Part shown: one piece after another, positions 36,637 through 47,952 of the stretch
Position numbering within the stretch: the stretch's first letter is position 1
Layout of the letters: every line of letters begins with the position of its first letter
NCBI GenBank assembly: GCA_947331495.1
Contig: CAMZOI010000001.1
Coordinates: 1,178,001 to 1,242,000 of the forward strand
Length of the DNA stretch: 64,000 nt
Direction: 5' to 3'
DNA from: Erythrobacteraceae bacterium Alg239-R51
GTDB taxonomy: Bacteria > Pseudomonadota > Alphaproteobacteria > Sphingomonadales > Sphingomonadaceae
Made by a program: the position numbers and the translations under genes
The notes under the pieces: generated by a model
What the model was told of the DNA's origin: nothing
The model's input: the letters and a program-made list of their open reading frames with translations, nothing else
Databases searched by the model: none

Positions 36637-38735
36637 GGCGAGGGAACCTCCCACCTAATCAACGCTGCGGCATGGGAAAATAGGTAGTAGCTATCGCCGA
36701 TCTCATGTTCTTCGAGCTCGGGATGCGCGCTGTCGATCAGAAGGCGACGCCGTGCCGACGGCGGCGGGAGATTGAATATCAGGGCCTCTTCGGAACTGTT
36801 CATTAGCAACGCGATGATCCTTAGCCGTCCGTTGTCGAGTTTACGTGCGAGCCGCATGACCAGCGCGCGACCGTGCCTATTGTCCCAGTCGTGATGCTCC
36901 AGCGGCATTCCGCGTTCGTCCCACCAATCAATATCCGGCACGCCGTTGGAGACTTCCTCGCCATAGAGATAGCGAGTTGAGCGGAGCAGCGCGTAACGTT
37001 TGCGTAGCGCAATCAGCCGACGTATGAATTCAATCTGTCTTGTTCCGGCAGGCGAGCGGGCCTGACTCCAGTCGAACCAGCTGATCTCATTATCTTGGCA
37101 ATAAGCGTTGTTGTTACCCTGCTGCGAGCGTCCGAACTCGTCGCCACCCAGCAGCATCGGCGTACCGTGCGCGGCAAGTAGGGTAACGAGCAGCGAGCGC
37201 TGTATGCGAGCGCGCATTTCCTCGATGGCAGGATCGTCGGTCTCCCCTTCCACGCCCCAGTTGCGCGACAGGTTCTCGGCGTGCCCGTCCTGATTGTTCT
37301 CACAATTGGCCTCGTTGTGACGATGTTCGAAGCGGGTCAGGTCAGCCAGCGTGAAACCGTCATGGCTGGTGACGAAGTTCACGCTTGCCCACGGACGCCG
37401 GGCGCGCCGGTCGAAGATGTCGCCCGAACCAGCGAGCCGGGCAGCCAGTTCGCCGCGCATGTTCTCGTCGCCGCGCCAGTAGCGGCGCGCCGCGTCGCGA
37501 TAGCGGTCATTCCATTCTGCAAAGCCGGGGGGGTGATGCCCCAATTGGTATCCGTCCGGCCCCACATCCCACGGTTCGGAGATCAGTTTGACTTGTTGCA
37601 GCACGGGATCCTGGCGCAGCACATCGAAGAACGCAGCACCGGGATTGAAGTCGGGGTGAGTGCGTCCGAGCACCGTGCCGAGATCGAAGCGGAAACCATC
37701 GATTCCAAAGGACGTGACCCAGTAGCGAAGAGAGTCGGCCACCATCTGAATCACTCGCGCCTTGGACAGGTTGAGAGTATTGCCCGTCCCGGTGAAGTTT
37801 TCGCAGTAACGGCGATCTTCTTGAGACAGACGATAGTAATTGGCGTTGTCGAGACCGCGCCAGGAGAGCGTTGGCCCGCGCTCCGAGCCTTCGGCGGTGT
37901 GATTGTAGACCACGTCGAGAATGACCTCGATCCCTGCGGCGTGCAGCCGGCGCACGGCAACCCGCAATTCGTCGAGGGTCTCGCCGGCAAAGTAGCTCCG
38001 TTCGGGCGCGAAGAAGGACAGCGTATTGTAGCCCCAGTAGTTCGTCAGCCCCTTCTCGAGAAGGAAGCGATCCTGAACGTAGGCATGGATCGGCAGCAGT
38101 TCGATCGCAGTCACGCCAAGGCGCTTCAAGTGATCGATCACCGGACCACTGGCGAGTGCCGCAAAGGTGCCGCGCTCCTGCGGTGCGACCTCTTCGAACA
38201 GTTTGGACAACCCGCGCACATGGGCCTCGTAGATAATCGTGTCGGACCACGGGGTATTGGGCCGATGGTCGTTCGACCAGTCGAACCGGTCGTGCACGAC
38301 CACGCCCTTGGGCATCGCCGCCGCGCTGTCGCGCCGGTCGAAGGAAAGATCGGCCTTGGGCGATCGTACGCGATAACCGAACAGACCGTCAGTCCAGCGC
38401 AAGTCTCCCACAAGGCGTTTGGCGTACGGGTCAATCAGCAACTTGTTCGGATTGAAGCGGTGGCCCTCATTCGGTTCGTAGGGACCATGGGCACGATAGC
38501 CGTAGACCACCCCGGGCAATGCATCGGGCAGGTAGCCGTGCCAAACCTCGTCGGTACGCTCGGGAAGGTCGAAGCGTCCGATCTCCTTGCGGCCCCTGGC
38601 ATCGTACAGACAAAGTTCGATCCTTTCGGCGTTGGCCGAGTATACCGAAAAGTTGACGCCCATCCCGTCGAAGGTGGCGCCGAGCGGATAAGGTGAACCG
38701 ACTTCGAGTTGGTCGGGCAGGGACATCGAGGTCAT
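36633..38735 (-). CDS. glgX: Glycogen debranching enzyme GlgX
   Basis: A 700-residue GH13_11 isoamylase-type enzyme: CBM48 region [74 protein letters not shown] (nucleophile Asp), LISEPWDVG (acid/base Glu), [14 protein letters not shown]. It cuts alpha-1,6 branches of phosphorylase-limit or short-branched glucans. The start at 38735 forms ATGA with the glgB stop; the longer open frame upstream lies inside glgB. Confidence 0.95.
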   Translation of the reverse strand: MTSMSLPDQLEVGSPYPLGATFDGMGVNFSVYSANAERIELCLYDARGRKEIGRFDLPERTDEVWHGYLPDALPGVVYGYRAHGPYEPNEGHRFNPNKLLIDPYAKRLVGDLRWTDGLFGYRVRSPKADLSFDRRDSAAAMPKGVVVHDRFDWSNDHRPNTPWSDTIIYEAHVRGLSKLFEEVAPQERGTFAALASGPVIDHLKRLGVTAIELLPIHAYVQDRFLLEKGLTNYWGYNTLSFFAPERSYFAGETLDELRVAVRRLHAAGIEVILDVVYNHTAEGSERGPTLSWRGLDNANYYRLSQEDRRYCENFTGTGNTLNLSKARVIQMVADSLRYWVTSFGIDGFRFDLGTVLGRTHPDFNPGAAFFDVLRQDPVLQQVKLISEPWDVGPDGYQLGHHPPGFAEWNDRYRDAARRYWRGDENMRGELAARLAGSGDIFDRRARRPWASVNFVTSHDGFTLADLTRFEHRHNEANCENNQDGHAENLSRNWGVEGETDDPAIEEMRARIQRSLLVTLLAAHGTPMLLGGDEFGRSQQGNNNAYCQDNEISWFDWSQARSPAGTRQIEFIRRLIALRKRYALLRSTRYLYGEEVSNGVPDIDWWDERGMPLEHHDWDNRHGRALVMRLARKLDNGRLRIIALLMNSSEEALIFNLPPPSARRRLLIDSAHPELEEHEIGDSYYLFSHAAALIRWEVPSP

Positions 38736-40924
38736 TTTCCTTCGTGACGGAGGATAATCACGCCGAGCGGCGGAAGCGCCAGGACGCCCGAAACGGGCTG
38801 CCCATGGAGCGCCTCCCCATCGGCGACAATCTCCCCTTCGGTGCCGAAGTTGCTGCCACCGTAAATTTCCGCGTCGGAGTTCAACACCGCTCTCCAAGCG
38901 CCGCCATGCGGCAGACCGACACGATAGTCGCTCTGCGGTTGCGGCGTTAGGTTGGCGATCACCACCATGTCAGCCCCGTCGCCTCCCATGCGCTCGAAAG
39001 CGTAAACGCTGTTCCGCGCATCATCGGATACCAGCCACCGAAAACCGCCGGGCTCGGTGTCAAGTGCATGAAAAGCGGGTTCTTCGCGATAAAGCTGGTT
39101 GAGATCGCGCAACAGCAGCTGGACACCGGCATGGTCACCCTGATCAAGGAGGTCCCACGGTAATGAGCGGTCGTGATTCCACTCGCTTTCCATGCCTAGT
39201 TCGCATCCCATGAAGAGCAGCTTTTTTCCGGGATGGGTCCACATGAAAGCGAGATAGGCTTTCAGATTGGCAAATTTGCGCCAGCGGTCGCCCGGCATCT
39301 TGTTCCATAGCGAGCCCTTGCCGTGGACTACCTCGTCATGGCTGATCGGCAGGACGTATTTCTCCGAGTAGGCATAGACCATGGGAAAACTCAGCTCCCC
39401 ATAGTGCCATTGGCGATGGACCGGCTCGCGCTCGATGTATTGCAACGTGTCATGCATCCAGCCCATGTTCCACTTGTAGGAAAAACCCAGGCCGCCCTCG
39501 TTTACGGGCGCGGTCACGCCGGGCCATGCTGTCGATTCCTCGGCAATCGTCATCGCCCCGGGGCAACGCTCTTCAACGATGGTGTTGAGATGTTTGAGGA
39601 ATGCCACCGATTCTAGGTTTTCACGTCCGCCATGGACATTAGGCACCCACTCGCCCGCTTCGCGGCTGTAGTCGCGGTACAACATGGAAGCGACGGCATC
39701 GACACGCAGTCCGTCGATGTGAAACGTTTCAAGCCACCACATCGCCGAGGCGAGCAGGAACCCGGAAACCTCGGAGCGGCCGAGGTTGAAAATTAACGTG
39801 TTCCAATCTTGGTGGAAGCCTTCTCGCGGATCAGCATGTTCGTACAATTCCGTGCCGTCGAACTGCGCGAGGCCGTGCGGGTCGGTCGGGAAATGAGCAG
39901 GAACCCAGTCGAGAATGACTCCCAGCCCGGCCCGGTGGCAGTCGTCGACGAAGGTGGCGAAGTCCGCCGGACTCCCGAACCGAGCGGATGGCGCAAACTG
40001 TGAGAGCGGCTGGTAGCCCCAGGAACCGCCAAAAGGATGCTCCATGATCGGCATGAGCTCTATATGGGTGAACCCCATATCCGCCGTGTAGGGGATCAGT
40101 TTTTCTGCCAGCGCCGCCCAGTCGAGTGTCCGGTCGCCCTCACCGTCAGGCTTCATCCACGACGCGGTGTGTATTTCGTAGATTGAGATGGGTGCATCGG
40201 GTGCATGACGCGCCCCGCGCTCCGCCATCCAGTCGCTGTCCGACCATGTGAACTTCGGCTGCGGAGCAACGATAGATGCTGTCGCTGGTGGCCGCTCCGT
40301 CTGGCGCGCAAGCGGGTCGGCCTTCTGGAAAATGCCGCCGTGGGCTCCGGCAATTTCGAACTTATAGCGCGTCCCAGCACCCAGCCTCGGAACAAACAGT
40401 TCCCACGCTCCCGCCGAGTGGCGCAGCCGCATCGGGTGGCGCCGCCCGTCCCAGTGGTTGAAGTCTCCGACCACCGAGACGCGCCTGGCGTTGGGTGCCC
40501 ATACGGAGAAGAGAACGCCGGACACGTCTTCGACCGCGCGGGGTTGCGCACCGAATATCTGCCCCATCTCGAAATGGTGGCCTTCGGCAAAGAGATGCAG
40601 ATCGAAATCCGACAGGACCGGAGCGAAGGCGTAGGGATCTTCGGTTTCCTGGATCGTACCGTCCTGCCACCGGATTTGCAGGAGGTACGAACCTTTGAAG
40701 GGGAGCGTACCGACGAAGAGGCCCGGGCCCACCCGATCAAGCTTGACGGACCCGCCTTTTCCAGTCGTCGGCAAGCATTGGACGCTTTCGGCCTCAGGCT
40801 GAAAAGTGCGTATCGTCCGTACGCCATCGTTCTCGTGAACACCAAGCAGCGCAAAAGGATTGTCGAGACGGCCCTCGAGCAGTGCATGGGCTGACTGGGT
40901 GAGAATATCTTGCTGAGCGTTCAT
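38732..40924 (-). CDS. glgB: 1,4-alpha-glucan branching enzyme GlgB
   Basis: A 730-residue GH13_9 enzyme with two beta modules (N-terminal CBM48 pair: [11 protein letters not shown] and [20 protein letters not shown]), [58 protein letters not shown] (nucleophile Asp), [11 protein letters not shown] (acid/base Glu) and [19 protein letters not shown]. Length equals E. coli GlgB (728). It introduces alpha-1,6 branches into the GlgE product. It overlaps treS/mak and glgX by 4 bp each. Confidence 0.97.
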   Translation of the reverse strand: MNAQQDILTQSAHALLEGRLDNPFALLGVHENDGVRTIRTFQPEAESVQCLPTTGKGGSVKLDRVGPGLFVGTLPFKGSYLLQIRWQDGTIQETEDPYAFAPVLSDFDLHLFAEGHHFEMGQIFGAQPRAVEDVSGVLFSVWAPNARRVSVVGDFNHWDGRRHPMRLRHSAGAWELFVPRLGAGTRYKFEIAGAHGGIFQKADPLARQTERPPATASIVAPQPKFTWSDSDWMAERGARHAPDAPISIYEIHTASWMKPDGEGDRTLDWAALAEKLIPYTADMGFTHIELMPIMEHPFGGSWGYQPLSQFAPSARFGSPADFATFVDDCHRAGLGVILDWVPAHFPTDPHGLAQFDGTELYEHADPREGFHQDWNTLIFNLGRSEVSGFLLASAMWWLETFHIDGLRVDAVASMLYRDYSREAGEWVPNVHGGRENLESVAFLKHLNTIVEERCPGAMTIAEESTAWPGVTAPVNEGGLGFSYKWNMGWMHDTLQYIEREPVHRQWHYGELSFPMVYAYSEKYVLPISHDEVVHGKGSLWNKMPGDRWRKFANLKAYLAFMWTHPGKKLLFMGCELGMESEWNHDRSLPWDLLDQGDHAGVQLLLRDLNQLYREEPAFHALDTEPGGFRWLVSDDARNSVYAFERMGGDGADMVVIANLTPQPQSDYRVGLPHGGAWRAVLNSDAEIYGGSNFGTEGEIVADGEALHGQPVSGVLALPPLGVIILRHEGK

Positions 40925-43900
40925 TCGCTCTCTCCAAGCAGGTTGCGCGCTATTTGGACGAGACCGAAAACGGGGACCGTTATCCAGTCGGGCCGATTGG
41001 CCGCCTCGTAGCTGACTTCATAGGCAGCCTTTTCGAGCAGGACGAGGTCCAGCAGAAGACCCGGCGCCTCGTCCGCTGTACTGGAATAACCTTCGATGAA
41101 TGCGGCCTTGGCACGCTGGCGAAACTGGAGTGCGAGCTCCTCTGCAGGCTCTTCCCAGCTTTCCGCTCCCGCCGGGCGGCTGCGTTGCGCAACGGAGGCA
41201 GCATAGTCAAAGCTGCGCAGAATACCGGCTACATCGCGAAGCGGCAGATCCTTTGCGCGCCGCTCGCCCAGGGGACGTAGCGGCTCGCCCTCGAAGTCGA
41301 TGATCATCACATCGTCCCCGGTAACGAGCACCTGCCCCAGATGTAGGTCACCGTGAATTCTGGTCTTGAGGCTTCCTTCTGCCTTCTCGGCAACTTCTTC
41401 GATGCGACTGCGGATGGCATCGCGTTGCTCGGTAAGCCACTTTGCGTCCAGCCTTGTCGCATCGTCGAGGTCAGCCTGCTCCAGACGCTGGAGAGCGTGG
41501 TCGAACTCACCGATCACACGCGCCGCCAGGTTGTCTGCGCTGGCCGTGTCGACGGGCTCGGGCGCGAAATCGGCCTTGTCCGTCGGCTGCGCCAGTAGGC
41601 AGTGCATCTCCGCCAGCCGTCGGCCGAGATTGACTGCGAAACTTTCGTAGATGGCGAAGCTCCACTCGTTTTCCGTTGCCATCCGCTCGAGGTTGCCGAG
41701 CGTCCATTGCCATCCGTCGCCCTGATTGTAGACGAAGGCCTGCGCAATCATGATCAATGTATCCTCACCATCTTCGTGCCGCGTTGCCGTGCCCAGGATC
41801 GGCGGGACGGCGGCGAAACCGTTTTCGGCGAGGTGGCCAACCATTTCCGCATCTGGATGAGTGCCCGGCGCGATCTTTCTCAAAAGCTTGAGGACTGCCT
41901 TCCGACCGACGATCATCGTGCTGTTCGATTGTTCTGCCGCGATCCATTCGGGCTCCGCGTCCGGTTCTACATCGAAATGGCGGGTGGCGGTGAAACGCAA
42001 TTCGCCTTCGCCACTTGGCACAATGTCGCCATCGCGCATCGCAGTCAGGGCGGATTGTGCGAAAGAGGCGAGCGCGAAGCCGTCGGTAAGCAGGCCGACA
42101 TACCGTTCGCGCCGGACGCGGGCGATCGCGAGATTCGAGGCATAGGGCCCTTGCTGATCACCTTCCCAGGCTATCCCGAGCGGCAACGTGTAAACAGCGC
42201 TGGAACTGCCGGTTTCGACTTCCACTTCACCCAGCAGCAGATCGTCGACGGCGGGCATGGGCGTGGCGCGTAGCAGCTTAACCTTCGTGATTTTCTCGTC
42301 CTTGGCGCCAAACCACCGACGATGCGCGATATAGTCCGGCAGCACATCCTGCTCGAAGACCGCGCGATTGCCTGGCGAGCCAAGATCGGTAAGGCTGGGA
42401 CGCAGCACGAAGGTGTGCCGCTCCACTTCAACACCCGGCGCCGCGGTCGACCAGTCGGGTGCCTCGATGTCTTGCTGCAGTTCAAACCAGTAGAAGCCGT
42501 AGGGCGGAAGCGACAGCAGGTAGGGCAGTTGCCCGATACGCGGGAATGGTGAGCCGCCAGAAAGCTCAATCGGCGTCGCGCCTTCGAACTCGTGAAGGTC
42601 CAGCTCGACTGCCTGGGCATTGCGGCTGAGATTGGCGACGCAAAGTATCGTGTCGCCCTCATATTGCCGCAGATAGGCCAGGATCCGCCGGTTGGCCGGG
42701 CGCAAGAATATCTGCGTTCCGCGACCGAAGGCTCGATGCTCGCCCCTCACGGCCAGCATCCGCTTGAGCCAGTTGAGCAGCGAATGACGGTCACGTTCCT
42801 GGGCTTCTACATTGACGGCTTCATAACCGTAAAGTGCGTCCTGGATCGCGGGCAGGGTCAGCGATGCAGGGTCTGCCCGGCTGAAGCCGCCGTTTCGGTC
42901 GGGCGACCATTGCATAGGCGTGCGCACACCGTCGCGATCGCCCAAAAAAATGTTGTCGCCCATGCCAATCTCGTCGCCGTAATAGAGGACAGGAGTGCCG
43001 GGCATGCTCAACAGCAGGGCATGCATCAGTTCGATGCGCCGCCGGTCGCGTTCCATTAGCGGGGCGAGGCGGCGGCGAATTCCCAGGTTGATCCGCGCAC
43101 GGCGATCGGAAGCATAGGTGTTCCACAAATAGTCTCGCTCTGAATCGGTGACCATTTCCAGTGTCAGTTCGTCGTGGTTTCGCAGAAAGATCGCCCATTG
43201 GGCGTCTTCCGGGATATCGGGCGTCTGGCGCATGATGTCGGAGATCGGAAAGCGGTCTTCCTGCGCGACGGCCATATACATCCGAGGCATCAGCGGGAAA
43301 TGAAAGGCCATGTGGCACTCATCGGTGCGCCCGTCGCGTTCTCCGAAATATTGCTGGGTGTCCTCGGGCCACATGTTGGCCTCTGCCAGAAGCATGCGGC
43401 CAGGATAGTGCTGGTCGAGATCGGTACGGATCTGCTTCAACACCTGGTGCGTCTCGGGCAAATTCTCGTTCGACGTGCCGTCACGCTCGATAAGATATGG
43501 AATGGCGTCAAGCCGGAGGCCGTCGATGCCGGCATCGAGCCAGAAGTGCATGATTGAAAGAACTTCCTCAAGCACCTTGGGATTGTCGAAGTTGAGATCC
43601 GGCTGATGCGAATAGAAGCGATGCCAGAAATAGGCCTTGGCTTCCTCGTCCCAGGTCCAGTTCGACTTCTCCGTATCGCAGAAGATGATCCGCGTGCCCG
43701 AATAGAGTTCATCGTTGTCCGACCAGACATACATTGCACGTTCGGGGCTGTCGGACGGCGCGCTGCGCGCAGCTTGGAACCACGGGTGCTGGTCGCTGGT
43801 GTGATTGATAATTAGTTCGGTTATGACGCGCAGCCCGCGCTCATGCGCCGCCTCGATAAAGGCGCGCACCTCTTCCATTGTACCGTAATTAGGGCTCACA

Positions 43901-44160
43901 TCGCGATATTCGGCTATATCGTAGCCATCGTCGCGCCGCGGCGACGGATAGAATGGCAGCAGCCAAACCGCCGTAACGCCGAGATCGGCCACGTAATCCA
44001 GTTTCTCCATCAATCCTGCGAAGTCGCCCACGCCGTCATTGTTGGAATCGAAGAAACTTTTGACGTGGAGCTGGTAGATGACGGCGTCCTTGTACCACAG
44101 CGGATCGTTACTGTCCGTCACTGTGGCCGAGGCAAGCTTGTTGGAGGTCATCTTGTTCAT
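40921..44160 (-). CDS. treS: Trehalose synthase/maltokinase fusion (TreS-Mak)
   Basis: A 1079-residue fusion. Residues 1 to about 570 are GH13_16 trehalose synthase ([21 protein letters not shown] opening, [10 protein letters not shown] nucleophile, [10 protein letters not shown] acid/base, [11 protein letters not shown]), which interconverts maltose and trehalose. Residues from about 600 are maltokinase (Pep2-like) with [16 protein letters not shown] (His937 region, catalytic Asp) and [10 protein letters not shown], which phosphorylates maltose to maltose-1-phosphate with ATP. The fusion channels trehalose to the GlgE substrate. Overlaps: ATGA with glgE upstream and glgB downstream. Confidence 0.95.
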   Translation of the reverse strand: MNKMTSNKLASATVTDSNDPLWYKDAVIYQLHVKSFFDSNNDGVGDFAGLMEKLDYVADLGVTAVWLLPFYPSPRRDDGYDIAEYRDVSPNYGTMEEVRAFIEAAHERGLRVITELIINHTSDQHPWFQAARSAPSDSPERAMYVWSDNDELYSGTRIIFCDTEKSNWTWDEEAKAYFWHRFYSHQPDLNFDNPKVLEEVLSIMHFWLDAGIDGLRLDAIPYLIERDGTSNENLPETHQVLKQIRTDLDQHYPGRMLLAEANMWPEDTQQYFGERDGRTDECHMAFHFPLMPRMYMAVAQEDRFPISDIMRQTPDIPEDAQWAIFLRNHDELTLEMVTDSERDYLWNTYASDRRARINLGIRRRLAPLMERDRRRIELMHALLLSMPGTPVLYYGDEIGMGDNIFLGDRDGVRTPMQWSPDRNGGFSRADPASLTLPAIQDALYGYEAVNVEAQERDRHSLLNWLKRMLAVRGEHRAFGRGTQIFLRPANRRILAYLRQYEGDTILCVANLSRNAQAVELDLHEFEGATPIELSGGSPFPRIGQLPYLLSLPPYGFYWFELQQDIEAPDWSTAAPGVEVERHTFVLRPSLTDLGSPGNRAVFEQDVLPDYIAHRRWFGAKDEKITKVKLLRATPMPAVDDLLLGEVEVETGSSSAVYTLPLGIAWEGDQQGPYASNLAIARVRRERYVGLLTDGFALASFAQSALTAMRDGDIVPSGEGELRFTATRHFDVEPDAEPEWIAAEQSNSTMIVGRKAVLKLLRKIAPGTHPDAEMVGHLAENGFAAVPPILGTATRHEDGEDTLIMIAQAFVYNQGDGWQWTLGNLERMATENEWSFAIYESFAVNLGRRLAEMHCLLAQPTDKADFAPEPVDTASADNLAARVIGEFDHALQRLEQADLDDATRLDAKWLTEQRDAIRSRIEEVAEKAEGSLKTRIHGDLHLGQVLVTGDDVMIIDFEGEPLRPLGERRAKDLPLRDVAGILRSFDYAASVAQRSRPAGAESWEEPAEELALQFRQRAKAAFIEGYSSTADEAPGLLLDLVLLEKAAYEVSYEAANRPDWITVPVFGLVQIARNLLGESE

Positions 44161-47100
44161 GCCGCGCCTCCTTTTGGGGCGATGCGCCAGATGCGGTAAG
44201 GCTCGTCCGGCGAGAGCTCGATATGCTGGGTCTTCCCGTGCCAGTCGAACCGATGACCGGCTGCCAGATCCTCGACTGCGATGCTGGAATCATCGGAGAG
44301 GAGGAACTCCCACAGCGGTATCTCGAAATCGCATCCATGGGCATGGTGGGGGTCGAGGTTGACTATCACCATGATCATCTCGCGCACGGTCCCGTCCGCT
44401 TCGATCAAGGGCTTGCCATACCAAATCACATTGTCGTTCCACGCGTGATAAAATCGCGTGTTAAGATAGGTCTGCAGGGCCGGATTGGCGCGCCGCAAGC
44501 GATTCAACAGGCTGATGTCGTCAATGATATTGCCCGGCGAATTCCAGTCCCGAATGCGGACCTGGTATTTCTCTGAATCGAGATATTCTTCCTTTCCTGG
44601 CGCGAGCGGCGTAGCATCGCACAGTTCGAAGCCGGAGTAGACGCCCCACAAGCCGGATAGTGTTGCAGCGAGTACCGCTCGGATAAGGTGCGCCGGGCGT
44701 CCCCCAGTCTGTAGGAAGACCGGGTTGATGTCGGGCGTGTTAACGAAGAAATGCGGGCGGTAGAACTCTTTCGGAGCCTCTGTGGTAAGCTCGGTGACGT
44801 ATTCGATCAGTTCGTGTTTGCGATCGCGCCAAGTGAAATAGGTGTAGCTCTGGCTGAATCCCACCTTGGCCAGCTGATACATCATTGTCGGCCGGGTGAA
44901 CGCTTCGGACAGGAAAATCACATCCGGATGTTTTGCGCGCACGTCGGCGATCATCCACTCCCAGAAAGGCAGCGGCTTGGTATGGGGGTTGTCGACCCGG
45001 AAAGTCTTCACCCCGTGCTCGACCCAAAGCAGCACGACGTCTTGCAAGGCCTGCCAAAGTCCGGGCACCGCGTCCGGCCCATAGAAGTCGACATTTACGA
45101 TGTCCTGGTACTTTTTCGGCGGATTTTCGGCATATTTCATGCTGCCGTCCGGGCGCCAGGCGAACCAGCCAGGGTGCTCTTCGAGCCAGGGATGGTCCGG
45201 AGCGGCCTGGATTGCGAAGTCGAGCGCGATTTCAAGGCCGTAATCAGCTGCCGCTGCCACCAGTCGGTCGAAGTCCTCGAAACTGCCGAGCTCGGGATGA
45301 ATCGCGTCGTGCCCTCCTTCCGCGCTGCCGATCGCATAGGGGCTTCCGGGATCGCCTTGGTCGGGCGTTAGCGTGTTGTTGGGGCCCTTGCGGTTGACGC
45401 TACCGATCGGATGGATCGGCGGAAAGTAAAGCGTGTCGAAGCCCATCGCGCGCACGCGCGGCAAGTGTTCGATCACGTCGGCAAAAGTGCCGTGTCGCGC
45501 CGGATCGTTCTGTTCGTCCAGCGGGGCCATCGAGCGGGGGAACAGCTCGTACCAACTGGAAAAGCGTGCCTCGATCCGCTCTGCGTCTATCGCCTGCGGA
45601 TCGGATGCTCTTGCATGCGCTCGCTCGTCCGCTTGCGCCATCAGGCCGCCAAGCTCCTTGGAAAGCAGCAACCGCGCGCTTTCCTGCTCATCCGCCCGTT
45701 CGAGAGTTGCATGCTGCGCCTTGAGCGAAGCTTTCAACTTACCCTTGCAACGGCCAACCGCCTTTTCAACCAGTTCGCGCCCCTCGGCATGATCGACCGG
45801 CTGTTCCACTCCGGCATCTACTTTCTTGCCGAAATCGCGCTGGAACCCTGCGAAACGATCGAGCCACCCTTCGACCGCGAACTCGTGCCGGCCCAGCCGC
45901 TCGAGGACAAATTCGGCGCGCCAGCGATCGTTCGGCAACGGCTCCATGCGCTTTGTGGACCAGGCCTGCGCATCAGCGGCCCGCCAGCGAAGTTCGGCGG
46001 CAAGCTGCTCATGGCCGTCGGTAAAGATCGTCGCTTCCACTGTGACCCGATCGCCCACAACCCGCTTGACGGCAAAGTTGCCGCCATCGACGCGTGGGCT
46101 CAGGTCGTCGACGATCACGCGCTGTGCCGGCGCCGCGCTGTCCTTCAGTCCGACAGTTGAGCTGGTCTTGACAGGCTCGCTGCGCTGACCGCTCAGGATC
46201 CGCACCTCGCCCGGCTTGAGGTGCGCAGACACATCCTGTTGCGCGGAGAATGGAACGAAGGGAGCGAAGGATGCAGCATAGGCGGAAAGGTTATCGAGCG
46301 AGAGTAAAGGCTCCGCCTGTCCGTTGAAATTGGCGAGCAGCAGCAACGCCTTTTCTGATCTACGCAAGTCCGGGGCATCGCCGCGCAGAAATGCCGTCAC
46401 CGGACCCACCGAACTGCTAAGCCGGCGGATCGCGCCGTCGAAACCGCTGGCAACTCTCGCCAGTTCGACAGCCTCGGCAGCCGCATTGATCACGGGCTTG
46501 CCGCGCTCGAGGAACTCGAATGGGACGATCAAGCCGTGGCCTAATGCGGCAGCTTCGCGCATGACCGGCTCGAGCTGCTGGGTCGATACCCGCTGGCTGT
46601 CGATGCGGATTTCGTTGATTACAGGCGCCCCGGCGCGCAATTGCTCCGCTTCGTCCAACCACCATGAGGCGCGCCCATCCCATGCGGAGTAGGAACTCGT
46701 AAGGTAGTCGACTACGCTGGTCAGGTTGTCGGCATCCGAGGACGACTGGAGTTCGCTGCCGATGAGCAATGTATCCCGTTTTTTTCGTCGCACGGCCTTG
46801 CTCAGATTAAGCAAAAGTTCGAGATCAATTCTGTCGATCCTGGGAATGCAAAAGCCCCCGATTCCTCGGCCCGCCAATTCAGCCAAGGCTGCGCGCAACG
46901 GCTCCTCGAACAGAGGTGCAAATTCCCGTTCATGCAGGCGGGCGCGGGCCTCTCCACTTGGTGCGACAGGTTTGCGCGGATCGATCGGCGTGTGGTCGAC
47001 GCCCGACCTGTGCAGCCGGAATGCCCGGGGATGCGAGACGACCAGCGGGTGGTTGGTTGGGAAGCACGCCGGGTCGATCTTGAGGACGAGCTTGAGCCCT

Positions 47101-47273
47101 GCCTCTTGCGCCAGTGTAACCGCCCGTTCGAGATCGTCTCCTGCATCTTCGGCGAACAGAGTTTCCTTATGGTGCCAGATAAGCGCGTCAAAGCCCGCCT
47201 GGGCTGCCGTCTTGAGGGTCTCAAGCGCCCCGACCGTTTCGCCTGCCAGAAGGCGGGAGTCGGCCGAGATCAT
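44157..47273 (-). CDS. glgE: Alpha-1,4-glucan:maltose-1-phosphate maltosyltransferase GlgE, with long N-terminal extension
   Basis: 1038 residues, about 370 longer than the 660-700 of classical GlgE. The C-terminal two thirds are canonical GH13_3: N domain RVIVDDLSPRVDGGNFAVKR, ERIEARFSSWYELFPRS, FDTLYFPPIHPIG, KTFRVDNPHTKPLPFWEW (nucleophile Asp761), FLSEAFTRP (acid/base Glu790). It adds maltosyl units from maltose-1-phosphate to alpha-1,4-glucan. Residues 1 to about 370 look like a degenerate amylase-type barrel lacking a recognisable nucleophile (GFCIPRIDRID). It is the first gene of the operon; ATG at 47273. Confidence 0.94.
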   Translation of the reverse strand: MISADSRLLAGETVGALETLKTAAQAGFDALIWHHKETLFAEDAGDDLERAVTLAQEAGLKLVLKIDPACFPTNHPLVVSHPRAFRLHRSGVDHTPIDPRKPVAPSGEARARLHEREFAPLFEEPLRAALAELAGRGIGGFCIPRIDRIDLELLLNLSKAVRRKKRDTLLIGSELQSSSDADNLTSVVDYLTSSYSAWDGRASWWLDEAEQLRAGAPVINEIRIDSQRVSTQQLEPVMREAAALGHGLIVPFEFLERGKPVINAAAEAVELARVASGFDGAIRRLSSSVGPVTAFLRGDAPDLRRSEKALLLLANFNGQAEPLLSLDNLSAYAASFAPFVPFSAQQDVSAHLKPGEVRILSGQRSEPVKTSSTVGLKDSAAPAQRVIVDDLSPRVDGGNFAVKRVVGDRVTVEATIFTDGHEQLAAELRWRAADAQAWSTKRMEPLPNDRWRAEFVLERLGRHEFAVEGWLDRFAGFQRDFGKKVDAGVEQPVDHAEGRELVEKAVGRCKGKLKASLKAQHATLERADEQESARLLLSKELGGLMAQADERAHARASDPQAIDAERIEARFSSWYELFPRSMAPLDEQNDPARHGTFADVIEHLPRVRAMGFDTLYFPPIHPIGSVNRKGPNNTLTPDQGDPGSPYAIGSAEGGHDAIHPELGSFEDFDRLVAAAADYGLEIALDFAIQAAPDHPWLEEHPGWFAWRPDGSMKYAENPPKKYQDIVNVDFYGPDAVPGLWQALQDVVLLWVEHGVKTFRVDNPHTKPLPFWEWMIADVRAKHPDVIFLSEAFTRPTMMYQLAKVGFSQSYTYFTWRDRKHELIEYVTELTTEAPKEFYRPHFFVNTPDINPVFLQTGGRPAHLIRAVLAATLSGLWGVYSGFELCDATPLAPGKEEYLDSEKYQVRIRDWNSPGNIIDDISLLNRLRRANPALQTYLNTRFYHAWNDNVIWYGKPLIEADGTVREMIMVIVNLDPHHAHGCDFEIPLWEFLLSDDSSIAVEDLAAGHRFDWHGKTQHIELSPDEPYRIWRIAPKGGAA

Positions 47274-47401
47274 GCATTCTGAAGAACGTCTGGATGGGAT
47301 AACTTTTCTCCGGTCGTCAGGGGCTTAACGGGCCTTCTGTTTTACAGCGGAATGGCCGCAGGCATTCCGCATGTATTCTCTTTTCGGGCGTTGAGAGGCA
47401 C

Positions 47402-47755
47402 TCAGGCTTGGTTGGCCGAAGGCTTCCGTTTCGCCTTCGCGCCTGCCTTGGCGGGTTTCGATGGGCGGGCGGTTGAAGTCCGTTCCTTCCCGGACGATTT
47501 TCCTGCGCTGTCCGCAGTGAGCTTGCCTGCCTTACCTTTGCCGTTTGGATTGGCTCTCTTCGGCTCCGCCTTGGCCGTCACGCTGGCTGGTTGTTCATTC
47601 GGCTTCCGCGGAGCCTTCTTCGTCTGTATCTTCGCTTCGGTATACTCGGCGCGTGCCTTCTCCCAATGTTCCTGAGAGCGGCCTTCCGGTCGGCCTTCGT
47701 CTTCCCAGATTTCGTAGGCTCGCTCTTGAATCCTTTTGTCGAGATCGCTCGCCAT
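47402..47755 (-). CDS. DUF2934 protein
   Basis: 117 residues: an N-terminal DUF2934 motif (RIQERAYEIWEDEGRPEGRSQEHWEKARAE) followed by a Lys/Pro/Ala-rich disordered, basic tail. Such proteins are frequent in proteobacteria, often next to stress or carbohydrate genes, and their function is unknown. A GGAGGAAG ribosome-binding site precedes ATG 47755. It lies 128 bp upstream of glgE in the same direction and could share its promoter. Confidence 0.75.
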   Translation of the reverse strand: MASDLDKRIQERAYEIWEDEGRPEGRSQEHWEKARAEYTEAKIQTKKAPRKPNEQPASVTAKAEPKRANPNGKGKAGKLTADSAGKSSGKERTSTARPSKPAKAGAKAKRKPSANQA

Positions 47756-47952
47756 GTTTCTTCCTCCGATCGGTCCGTTTTAATGCTAGCTTTCAACAAC
47801 TAACGACCTGGCGGCACAAGGGAGCCCAGTTTTTTTCGAAAGACTGTTTCGCGGCGGCGAGGGTGCGCGATTGTGGCGGGTCATCGCGCACTGTTCTCTG
47901 TGCGGGCAATGTCTTGGTGTACGCCATACGGCATTCTCCACTCATCGCAGCG

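Noticed and set aside
47347-47370. An 8-bp inverted repeat (GCGGAATG/CATTCCGC) between the DUF2934 gene and glgE, considered as a terminator
   Set aside because: No T-tract follows on the minus strand, so intrinsic termination is not supported. It may be a binding site, but there is no further evidence.
47274-47401. Search for an EcfG-type promoter upstream of glgE
   Set aside because: Only weak partial matches (wrong -35 bases or spacing) were found, so none is reported.
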